Part shown: piece by piece, positions 6,199-13,278 of the stretch
How the letters are laid out: each line of letters opens with the position of its first letter
Position numbering within the stretch: the stretch's first letter is position 1
Origin: Bacteroides sp.
GTDB lineage: Bacteria; Bacteroidota; Bacteroidia; Bacteroidales; Bacteroidaceae
Direction: 5' to 3'
DNA length: 26,119 nt
NCBI GenBank assembly: GCA_030151885.1
Contig: JASLCG010000057.1
Span: forward strand, 1-26,119
Made by a program: the position numbers and the translations under genes
Notes under the pieces: generated by a model
The model's input: the letters and a program-made list of their open reading frames with translations, nothing else
Told to the model about the DNA's origin: nothing
Databases searched by the model: none

Positions 6199-8277
6199 AT
6201 GAAGACTTTCTCAAGCGTTTTCTCTACTAAAAAGAGTACTCTTTTTAGCTTTTTCTTTACGCGTTTACTACTCTTGGCCATAGTGCTTGGTTTCTTAACA
6301 CGCATAGTTTTAATTTTAACATCTCCTGCCGATAGTAGTCTCCATTTTCTGGAGGTATGTAAACTGTTTGTTGTGGGTACAATAAACGATGTTGCTGTAG
6401 GTATTATTTCGCTTTTCTTTATATGGGTATGTCTGCTTACGCTAAGCAATAGAAAGTACAAAGCTCCATGGAGTTACTTGCTGTTACTACTTTGGTCGCT
6501 ACTATTTTGCTACACATTCTTCTTCAATACTATTTTTGACGAGTATGGTAGTGTAGTACCCAAAATAGCAAAAATACTTTTCTCGTATAAATTAATCAGT
6601 TACACAATTCGTCTTTTCGTACCAGCAGTTCGCCATGTTTGGAGCAAAGTTTGTGTCTATGTTATTACACTGCTTTATGTCCTTTCACTACTGCTGATAG
6701 CTACTAGTGAGTATTTTTTCTGGGACGAGTTTGGCGTTCGTTTTAACTTCATAGCTGTAGATTATTTGATCTACACCAACGAAGTTATAGGGAACATAAT
6801 GGAATCGTACCCTATTATTCCACTCTTTACGCTATTGTGCATAGTTGCACTAACAATAACTTACTTTATGGTACGCAATAGCAGTAGCCTATTTAAAAAT
6901 CTTAGCACAGGAGTGTACAAGCTAGGCATCAGCCTACTTTATATATTGCTATCGGTAGTATCGTACTCTATATTAAGTGTTACACACTCTCTAAAAGATG
7001 AAGATAATATCTATGTAAATGAGTTACAAGCCAATGGAAGTTACAAGTTCTGCGATGCTTTTGTGCATAGCGAGCTAAGTTATCCCGACTTTTATCGTAC
7101 AATATCTAAAGATGAAGCCATGAAAGAGCTATGTAGTTTTTATGGCAGTACAGGAGCATACAACTTGCATTTTGTACAAGACTCTGTACCCGAAGTGCAT
7201 AAAAATATAGTCTTAATTACTGTAGAGAGTTTAAGTGCATCTTTTATGGCACAGTTTGGAAATAAAGAGGGGCTAACTCCCTATTTAGACCAACTGGCAG
7301 AAGAATCTCTCTTCTTTACACAACTGTATGCAACAGGAAATAGAACTGTACGTGGGCTTGAAGCTCTAACACTTTGCACACCTCCAACACCTGGTGGTAG
7401 TGTGGTAAAACAGAAGAATAATCAAAATTTATTTACCACTGGTGCACTACTTAAAGAGCGTGGTTACTCTGTGCAATTCTTCTACGGTGGCGATAGTTAT
7501 TTTGATAACATGAAGACTTTTTTCGAGGGGAATGGGTACGATATCGTAGATAAAAAGAACTTTGCAAAAGATGAAGTAACCTTTAGCAACATTTGGGGTG
7601 TATGCGACGAAGATATGTACAACAAAGCATTGAAAGAGCTAGACGAAAATAGCAAAACTAATAGACCTTTCTTTGCACACATCATGACCACAAGCAACCA
7701 CCGACCTTTTACCTATCCTGAAGGTAAAATAGATATATCGGCACAATCTAAATCTAGAGCTGGTGGGGTAAAATACACCGATTATGCGATAGGTAAGTTT
7801 ATTGAAGCGGCAAAGCAGAAGCCTTGGTTTAACCAAACGGTATTTATCATCGTGGCAGATCATTGTGCATCTAGTTCGGGTAAAACATCCATTCCACTAG
7901 ACAAGTACCACATACCAGCTTTAATATATGCCCCTGGTTATATAGAACCACAACGCATAGACCACCTTACTTCGCAAATAGATGTTATGCCCACACTTTT
8001 TGGGCTGTTACACTTCTCGTATCCCTCTTACTTTTACGGATGTAATGTTTTAAGTCCTCACTATATATCAAAAGCCTTTATAGCCACTTATCAGAATTTA
8101 GGCTATTTGGAAGACGATGTATTTACCATCTTATCGCCTATAAGAGAGGTAGAACAGCATTTAGCGATTCGAAAAGGGAATAAAATAGAGCAGTTGGAGC
8201 AACACACTATAGATGAAAAAATGGAGTTACGAAGTATAGCTCACTATCAAGCCGTCAGTGCTAGATATATTAAATAA
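6199..8277 (+). CDS. LTA-synthase-family membrane sulfatase-fold transferase
   Basis: A 692-residue inner-membrane enzyme with about five N-terminal membrane helices (within residues 15-265) and a periplasmic alkaline-phosphatase/sulfatase-fold domain (PF00884, about 330-640). The LtaS catalytic set is present: metal-binding E343 in ITVESLS, nucleophile T383 in GNRTVRGLE, and D554-H555 in IIVADHCA; HIMTTSNHRPF supplies a further conserved His. Members transfer phosphoglycerol or phosphoethanolamine from a phospholipid to a glycan or lipid. A Gram-negative has no lipoteichoic acid, so the acceptor here is unknown; a periplasmic glycan or surface glycolipid is an inference. A second intact family member lies at 10935. 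Confidence 0.9.
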   Translation: MKTFSSVFSTKKSTLFSFFFTRLLLLAIVLGFLTRIVLILTSPADSSLHFLEVCKLFVVGTINDVAVGIISLFFIWVCLLTLSNRKYKAPWSYLLLLLWSLLFCYTFFFNTIFDEYGSVVPKIAKILFSYKLISYTIRLFVPAVRHVWSKVCVYVITLLYVLSLLLIATSEYFFWDEFGVRFNFIAVDYLIYTNEVIGNIMESYPIIPLFTLLCIVALTITYFMVRNSSSLFKNLSTGVYKLGISLLYILLSVVSYSILSVTHSLKDEDNIYVNELQANGSYKFCDAFVHSELSYPDFYRTISKDEAMKELCSFYGSTGAYNLHFVQDSVPEVHKNIVLITVESLSASFMAQFGNKEGLTPYLDQLAEESLFFTQLYATGNRTVRGLEALTLCTPPTPGGSVVKQKNNQNLFTTGALLKERGYSVQFFYGGDSYFDNMKTFFEGNGYDIVDKKNFAKDEVTFSNIWGVCDEDMYNKALKELDENSKTNRPFFAHIMTTSNHRPFTYPEGKIDISAQSKSRAGGVKYTDYAIGKFIEAAKQKPWFNQTVFIIVADHCASSSGKTSIPLDKYHIPALIYAPGYIEPQRIDHLTSQIDVMPTLFGLLHFSYPSYFYGCNVLSPHYISKAFIATYQNLGYLEDDVFTILSPIREVEQHLAIRKGNKIEQLEQHTIDEKMELRSIAHYQAVSARYIK

Positions 8278-8308
8278 CAGGGTTATTTATGCTATAAAAA
8301 TGAAGTAT

Positions 8309-8340
8309 CGTCCTGCATTCTGTAATAGAATTGTGGGACG
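8309..8340 (+). terminator. Hairpin downstream of the LTA-synthase-like gene
   Basis: CGTCCTGCATTCT and AGAATTGTGGGACG pair around GTAAT with two wobbles and one bulge. It is a stable hairpin 31 nt after the stop codon, but the following sequence has no T-run, so it is a weak terminator or an RNA-stabilising 3' structure. Confidence 0.4.
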
Positions 8341-8418
8341 AATCATTTAAATTCAACAAAAAGTCTGCAATAAAAGCTATAAAGTGTATGAAGAGTAGCA
8401 TGAAATGTAAAATGTTAA

Positions 8419-8426
8419 TATTTTTG
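8419..8426 (+). promoter_or_regulatory. -7 promoter element for the lipoprotein/barrel pair
   Basis: TATTTTTG matches TAnnTTTG, 76 bp before the lipoprotein ATG. No -33 element at the expected distance was recognised. Confidence 0.4.
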
Positions 8427-8460
8427 TATTCAAAACGTACCTTTTAGCCTTATGGCCCAT

Positions 8461-8490
8461 TACGATACTATAAATCGTATATTGTACGAT
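8461..8490 (+). promoter_or_regulatory. Three alternating complementary hexamers in a leader
   Basis: TACGAT (8461-8466), ATCGTA (8474-8479) and TACGAT (8485-8490). The middle arm can pair with either neighbour, giving two mutually exclusive hairpins just upstream of the start at 8503. This could be an RNA switch or simply an operator. Confidence 0.35.
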
Positions 8491-8502
8491 AGCGATTAAA
8501 AT

Positions 8503-9180
8503 ATGAATAAAACTAGAATACTATTTATAATGTGTATGCTACTTCTGCTGCCATTTATAGGCTGTGGTAAGGGGGTTGACTTAGATAAAATAGACGACTC
8601 GTACGTGGTGGTAACACAAAGAGATACTGCGTTTAACTTTGCTCATAAACCAACTTATTATATAGAGAATAGAATTTACCTTTACGACGACGTTAATACT
8701 GCCGATAATAAAGAGTGGCATTACGATACAAGTTTCAGAGCACAATTAATGTTGGACGAGATAGACCAGCAACTTCAGGCTAGAGGATATCAGAAAAGCC
8801 CTCAATTAGACGAAGGGGTTGATTTATCTATGGCTGTTGTCTATTTTATAAGGGTTAAAGAAGATATTACGCGCGAGTGGTGGACTATCTGGAACCAATG
8901 GCACAACAATTGGACATTGGGTTACCTACCTACATCGTCAATGAAGTACTATGCGTACGAAATAGGTACATTCGAAATTATTATGTTAGATCATCAAGCT
9001 AAGCCCACTCCAGCATCTACAGACTCTGTTGTGGTTAAGCCTCTAGTGTGGTTGGCATCGGCAGTAGGATTGCCCGATTTAGACAATGATTTTAAAGAAG
9101 ATAGAGTGTGCCGTGCCATATCTCAAGCTTTTGAACAATCGCCCTATATAACTCCTAAAACAGCTGAAGTACATGAATAA
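8503..9180 (+). CDS. DUF4136-type lipoprotein
   Basis: A 225-residue lipoprotein. The signal peptide ends in the lipobox FIGC with the acylated Cys at residue 21. The mature part resembles DUF4136 (PF13590): an early D-x-S-Y-V-V-V-T-Q strand, the F-x-A-Q-L-M-L-D-E-I-D-Q-Q-L-Q-A-R-G-Y block (about residues 78-99) and an acidic-residue-led C-terminal helix. Its function is unknown; it probably sits in the outer membrane facing the periplasm. Its last 8 nt overlap the start of the next gene, an outer-membrane barrel protein, so the two are translated together and may interact. Confidence 0.82.
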   Translation: MNKTRILFIMCMLLLLPFIGCGKGVDLDKIDDSYVVVTQRDTAFNFAHKPTYYIENRIYLYDDVNTADNKEWHYDTSFRAQLMLDEIDQQLQARGYQKSPQLDEGVDLSMAVVYFIRVKEDITREWWTIWNQWHNNWTLGYLPTSSMKYYAYEIGTFEIIMLDHQAKPTPASTDSVVVKPLVWLASAVGLPDLDNDFKEDRVCRAISQAFEQSPYITPKTAEVHE

Positions 9181-9820
9181 AAACGACAAAAATAGACGCT
9201 TAACAACCTCTTTATTTGTAGTGCTTTTATTGATGGTCTGTGCCACAACTTCTGTTAAAGCACAGGGCGATAATGCACCAGGACCCTTTGTTATATCGGG
9301 CAGTTGGCAGTTTAATTCAAATTTCAACAACCATACAGCCAATGAGTTTAGTGGATGGGGTGCCCAAATAGAGATGGGGTACCACGTATCTAAAAGAATT
9401 GACCTAGGTAGTTTTGTATCGTGGCATACCAATAGAAAATATTTTGCAAGAGAGACCCAACACTATCCCGATTATACGGTCAATACTGATAGGTTGTACT
9501 CGATGTTTCAAGTGCCGTTTGGCTTCTTTACCAATGTAAACTTCTTGCCCGATCGGATTATAGAGCCATATATCGGCCTAAAGGTGGGTTGTAGTTATAT
9601 TGAAGAGACAACTTACCACAACGTATTTAAGTTTAACACCTCTAGCTGGGCTTTCTATACATCGCCCGAGGCTGGTTTTGTAACTTATCCTTTTAGAATG
9701 GGGCGTATATGTGGTTTTAAAGCAGCAATTTACTATACGTTTTCTAATAATAAGGTCGAATCTTGCACAGAACACGTGCGTAACTGGGGCTTTAGACTAG
9801 GCATATTTGCACGTATTTAA
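9173..9820 (+). CDS. Outer-membrane beta-barrel protein (OmpA/opacity-like porin fold)
   Basis: A 215-residue protein with a signal peptide ending near ATTSVKAQG (about residue 31), then alternating amphipathic strands rich in aromatic residues (ISGSWQFNSNFNN, GWGAQIEMGYHVSK, PYIGLKVGCSYIEE) and ending in WGFRLGIFARI, a typical barrel terminal strand. An eight-stranded barrel of the OMP_b-brl type is likely. It starts inside the lipoprotein gene (8-nt overlap) and is followed by a strong terminator, so the two genes form a transcription unit. Specific role unknown. Confidence 0.82.
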   Translation: MNKNDKNRRLTTSLFVVLLLMVCATTSVKAQGDNAPGPFVISGSWQFNSNFNNHTANEFSGWGAQIEMGYHVSKRIDLGSFVSWHTNRKYFARETQHYPDYTVNTDRLYSMFQVPFGFFTNVNFLPDRIIEPYIGLKVGCSYIEETTYHNVFKFNTSSWAFYTSPEAGFVTYPFRMGRICGFKAAIYYTFSNNKVESCTEHVRNWGFRLGIFARI

Positions 9821-9843
9821 CAGAAGCATAGCAACGAATATAT

Positions 9844-9886
9844 AAGGTGTTGTAGGTAACCAATCATTATCTATAACACTTTTTTT
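9844..9886 (+). terminator. Intrinsic terminator of the lipoprotein/barrel operon
   Basis: AAGGTGTTGTAG (9844-9855) pairs with CTATAACACTTT (9871-9882) with two G.T wobbles, and a seven-T run occupies 9880-9886. Confidence 0.75.
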
Positions 9887-9951
9887 GTAACCATACGGTT
9901 AAAAGACTTATCTTAGCGGCGAAAATAATAATCCCTAAATATTAACTATAA

Positions 9952-10863
9952 ATGTCGCCCACAAAAATCTATTTACGATACACTTTCAAATTACTATTCT
10001 CTTTTCTGCTGATGTTTATTCTATTTTTCTTCATTTACAGAGATGAAATAGTAGTAACCAATACCATAGTATATGGACTAGCCAGTAACATTCAAACCAT
10101 CTATTTGCTGACACTTACACCTGCCATATTGGGTGTTGTTGCCCTCTTTATGCCTGGTAAAAATCTGGTAGCAACTCTTCTAAAGTTTTATACACTCTTT
10201 ATGGCATCAATAGTAGGGGTGGGGTTTGCACTTTTATTTCGTTACAGATCAGTAGTCAAGGCAGAATTAAGTCTGCTTAACGTTAAACAATATGTGGCTG
10301 CATTTGCAAACCACGACTTAAAAGGGCAGTTTGTAACGTTGGCTTTAACAATGACGATAGCCTATTTAATTTACAAACCATTAATGCGAAGTGTATCTAT
10401 ATTTGTGCTATACCCGCCCAAAAGAAGTGTGGGCAATATTGTAGTATCATTGGTGATATTTGCTTTTATATTTAACATATCGACTAATCTGTTTTTATCT
10501 GTAACGCCAAGTAATAAAGAGGGACTTACAGAGTTGCATAGAGCGCTAAATGATGGCTTCTCTCCGAGGAATAAAAAAACAGAATTGTACAGATTTCAGA
10601 ACCCTTCATTGCCACTAATCCTCTATTTTACACCTGCCGATATTCGGAACAAATATTTTTACATGGGTAATGAAGAGAATTCTACACTACCCACTACAGA
10701 TGAGGGTGCAGAATTAGACAGCAGCACAACAGATCTCTTTATAGAGGCTTCGGATGCTGCTATTACAGAAGAGAACAAGCTCCAAAAAGCAACAGAAGCC
10801 ATAAATCCAACTCTGCCAAAAAGCAAAGAGAATAGAAATACCACCGTAGATAGTAGCTTCTAA
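9952..10863 (+). CDS. Membrane-domain-only relative of LTA-synthase-like proteins
   Basis: A 303-residue protein with about five membrane helices in its first 180 residues and an 80-residue hydrophilic tail rich in Glu, Ser and Thr. The membrane part resembles the N-terminal half of the next protein: LTLTPAILGVVALFMPGK here against LTAVPLLASIVATFLPGK there, each followed by an L-x(2)-YT-x-LF stretch, and IAYLIYKPL against YGYVIYKSI. It has none of the sulfatase-fold catalytic residues. It could be a degenerate duplicate that lost its catalytic half, or a regulatory or scaffold partner of the intact enzyme 71 bp downstream. The open frame is complete, with no internal stop, so I keep it as a gene. 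Confidence 0.75.
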   Translation: MSPTKIYLRYTFKLLFSFLLMFILFFFIYRDEIVVTNTIVYGLASNIQTIYLLTLTPAILGVVALFMPGKNLVATLLKFYTLFMASIVGVGFALLFRYRSVVKAELSLLNVKQYVAAFANHDLKGQFVTLALTMTIAYLIYKPLMRSVSIFVLYPPKRSVGNIVVSLVIFAFIFNISTNLFLSVTPSNKEGLTELHRALNDGFSPRNKKTELYRFQNPSLPLILYFTPADIRNKYFYMGNEENSTLPTTDEGAELDSSTTDLFIEASDAAITEENKLQKATEAINPTLPKSKENRNTTVDSSF

Positions 10864-10902
10864 AAACAGGTGTGTACAACAACAGTGCACTCGTTTTTTT
10901 AA

Positions 10903-10910
10903 TATATTTG
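10903..10910 (+). promoter_or_regulatory. -7 promoter element for the second LTA-synthase-like gene
   Basis: TATATTTG matches TAnnTTTG exactly, 24 bp before the ATG at 10935. A seven-T run (10894-10900) just upstream, preceded by a weak GTGTG/TGCAC pairing, may end the transcript of the previous gene. Confidence 0.5.
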
Positions 10911-10934
10911 TAATCAAAATAGAATTAAACAATT

Positions 10935-12770
10935 ATGTTGAGAAGAACAATTCCTGTACTACTGATTTTTTTAGCCTTTTTGGTCTTCTTCGTAGTGCAG
11001 AAACCGATATTTATGTTTTACAACTCCGAGCTCTTTATTGATAAAGACTGGGGAACCATTTGGTCTGTTATTCGTGCAGGCTTCTCGATGGATGTTAGTA
11101 TGGCTTGTTACCTTACAGCTGTGCCACTATTGGCCAGTATTGTGGCTACCTTTTTACCGGGCAAATATATGCTCTATTTTTTGAGAGCATACACTGTGTT
11201 GTTTGGTATTGTCGTGGCGATTATATATGTGGTAGATATGGGACTGTTTAGTTATTGGGACTTCCGACTAGATACTACTCCTGTATTCTATTTCCTATCG
11301 TCGCCAAAGAGTGCTTTAGCTAGTGGAACCTTTAAAGAGTATATACTTGCACTTGTTTTGGTGGTAGTATATGGGTATGTAATCTATAAATCAATTAATA
11401 CAGATGCACTGAGGCATAAGTATTGGACTTATCCAACTAGCCAAAAAGCAATGACTACACTAGTGCTACTCCTTATTGGAGGAGTGGTGTTTTTAGGTAT
11501 TCGTGGTGGATGGACTGTATCGACAATGAATACGGGACGCGCCTACTTCTCGGACAACGACCGTTTGAATCAGGCGGCCATAAACCCAGCATTTAGCTTT
11601 ATGGAGTCTTTAATGAAAGGCGATAAACTGGGTAAGCAGTATCAGTTTTATAAAACCGAAGAAATGACTGCCTTAGTAGAGAAGCTCTATGAGAGAAAAG
11701 CTCCCGAAGTAAGCAGACAGCTCTTGCTGAATACCGACCGACCAGATATTTACATCGTGGTGCTAGAGAGTTTTTCTACTGCACTGATGAATAGTAAAAT
11801 AGATGGACAAGAAATTACTCCAGAGCTAAATGCATTGGCAAAAGAATCGGTTTACTTTTCGAACTTTTATGCCAACAGTTTTCGTACCGACCGTGGACTA
11901 ACTGCCATTTTAAGTGGATATCCCTCTCAGCCCTCTACAAGCATCTTAAAATACCCACGTAAATCGTCAAAACTATCGGGTATTGGTAAACTGCTGAAAG
12001 AGGTTGGCTATGAATTGAACTATTTTTATGGAGGTGATATTAATTTTACCAATCTAAATGCCTATTTAAAACGTCAAGGATTTGAACACATCGTATCGGA
12101 CAAGGATTTTCCAATTACCGAAAAGTTAAGTAAGTGGGGTGTGCACGACCATTTCGTTTTTGAAAGAGCCCTGAGCGATATTACCAACAATAGTAGTAAG
12201 GCCCCTCAGTTGCATATCATACAGACTTCAAGTAGTCATGAGCCTTTTGAAGTTCCTTATAATGCGTTTAACGAACCAAAACCCAATGCCTTTGCCTATA
12301 CAGACCACTGCATTGGAAATTTTATAACTTCTTTAAGGAAATTTGATAGATGGGACAATAGTTTGGTTATATTTGTACCAGATCATTACGGAGCTTATCC
12401 AGAAGGAATTGAAAAATATGAAGAGCGTCGTTACGAAATTCCATTAATCTGGACAGGTGGGGCTATTTTAGAGCCACGTGTAATAGATACTATTGGGTCT
12501 CAAATGGATATTGTATCTACCGTATTGGGACAGTTAAACATATCGGCAGCAGAGATTATATTTGGTAATGATATGCTAGACGACAATGCTCCTCACTTTG
12601 CATACTTCTCGCATGCTGGTTGTTTGGGGCTGATAAAAGGGAACAATGGCTTTGTATATAATTTAGTAACCAATGAACCTACATGGAAAAGGGGAGATGG
12701 TGTAGATAGCTTGCAACAGGAAGGAAAGGCATTGCTGCAAAAAATATATAGAGATATAGCCCAGAAATAA
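10935..12770 (+). CDS. LTA-synthase-family membrane sulfatase-fold transferase (second copy)
   Basis: A 611-residue inner-membrane enzyme with about five helices in residues 5-200 and a periplasmic sulfatase-fold domain. The catalytic set is intact: E278 in VVLESFS, nucleophile T318 in FRTDRGLTAIL, D483-H484 in FVPDHYGAY, and a conserved His in TSSSHEPFEVP. It is distinct from the copy at 6199 in loop lengths and motif wording, so the two are not a recent duplication and may have different acceptors or act in sequence. It follows the membrane-only relative and is ended by a strong terminator. The transferred group (phosphoglycerol or phosphoethanolamine) is not decided by sequence. Confidence 0.9.
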   Translation: MLRRTIPVLLIFLAFLVFFVVQKPIFMFYNSELFIDKDWGTIWSVIRAGFSMDVSMACYLTAVPLLASIVATFLPGKYMLYFLRAYTVLFGIVVAIIYVVDMGLFSYWDFRLDTTPVFYFLSSPKSALASGTFKEYILALVLVVVYGYVIYKSINTDALRHKYWTYPTSQKAMTTLVLLLIGGVVFLGIRGGWTVSTMNTGRAYFSDNDRLNQAAINPAFSFMESLMKGDKLGKQYQFYKTEEMTALVEKLYERKAPEVSRQLLLNTDRPDIYIVVLESFSTALMNSKIDGQEITPELNALAKESVYFSNFYANSFRTDRGLTAILSGYPSQPSTSILKYPRKSSKLSGIGKLLKEVGYELNYFYGGDINFTNLNAYLKRQGFEHIVSDKDFPITEKLSKWGVHDHFVFERALSDITNNSSKAPQLHIIQTSSSHEPFEVPYNAFNEPKPNAFAYTDHCIGNFITSLRKFDRWDNSLVIFVPDHYGAYPEGIEKYEERRYEIPLIWTGGAILEPRVIDTIGSQMDIVSTVLGQLNISAAEIIFGNDMLDDNAPHFAYFSHAGCLGLIKGNNGFVYNLVTNEPTWKRGDGVDSLQQEGKALLQKIYRDIAQK

Positions 12771-12801
12771 ATCGATTTTTATATTTAATATTAATAGTTG
12801 T

Positions 12802-12841
12802 AAAGTCTTGCAACGGCGAAAGCCGATGTAGGACTTTTTTT
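12802..12841 (+). terminator. Strong intrinsic terminator
   Basis: A long stem (AAAGTC/GACTTT, then TGCA/TGTA, then CGGC/GCCG) is closed by a GAAA tetraloop and followed by Ts to 12841. It ends the second LTA-synthase-like gene. Confidence 0.9.
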
Positions 12842-12847
12842 ATTCAC

Positions 12848-12882
12848 TTACCCCTAGTTATAGGCTCTGTAGCAAGGGGTAA
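12848..12882. repeat. 8-bp inverted repeat next to the nested repeat element
   Basis: TTACCCCT (12848-12855) and AGGGGTAA (12875-12882) are exact reverse complements with a 19-nt loop. Confidence 0.5.
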
Positions 12883-12898
12883 TGGGGCTCTTTGTTCA

Positions 12899-12971
12899 TT
12901 GCCGACATACCTCGTGTTGGTCGGCGACTTACCTCAAGCTTGTTGCCGATAAGCCAGGGGTATGTCGGCAA
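12899..12971. repeat. Nested inverted repeat, GC-richer than surroundings
   Basis: The outer stem is TTGCCGACATACCTC (12899-12913) with the complementary 12957-12971 (one wobble). Nested inside is TCGGCGAC (12921-12928) with GTTGCCGA (12942-12949). The left half also contains two related words, GACATACCTC and GACTTACCTC. The element is clearly richer in G and C than the flanking sequence. It could be a REP-like dispersed repeat, a small structured RNA, or a remnant of a mobile element. A short minus-strand frame crosses it, but I do not count that as a gene. Confidence 0.6.
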
Positions 12972-13278
12972 CGTAGCTTTGTGTTGTTGTAAGTCATTAA
13001 AAATCACGTGGTAGTATGGGCTTTTTGATGAGTTATATGTTTGTAACATAAATTAAACATCAGTAGGTTATTTAATAAATAGCGTGTATTACAAACATAA
13101 AATATGCCAGTAAATACCACTTTTGTCTAATTTTTTGCTATTTAGCAAACTAACTATTTCACATTTAATAATAGTTATTATATAATATTTAATTTATATT
13201 GTGCGTATGTTAACAGAAATTATATATCGACCAAATAACCATGGTTGATGCTATTTATAATACTAATTTAAATAAACT
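12972..13278. promoter_or_regulatory. susC upstream region, 307 bp
   Basis: No gene is seen. TATGTTTG (13036-13043) matches the -7 consensus 235 bp before susC. ATGTTTGTAA (13037-13046) and TTACAAACAT (13089-13098) form a perfect 10-bp inverted repeat, so the same -7 word also faces left from the right arm. A palindrome TTTGCTATTTAGCAAA (13134-13149) is a possible regulator site. Closer to susC the sequence is almost pure A/T, with no exact -7 match. Confidence 0.45.

Noticed and set aside
12858..13049. Minus-strand 63-codon frame across the nested repeat
   Set aside because: It runs through inverted repeats, has no promoter or ribosome-binding signal, and its wording is that of the palindromes. 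It is better explained as a repeat element.
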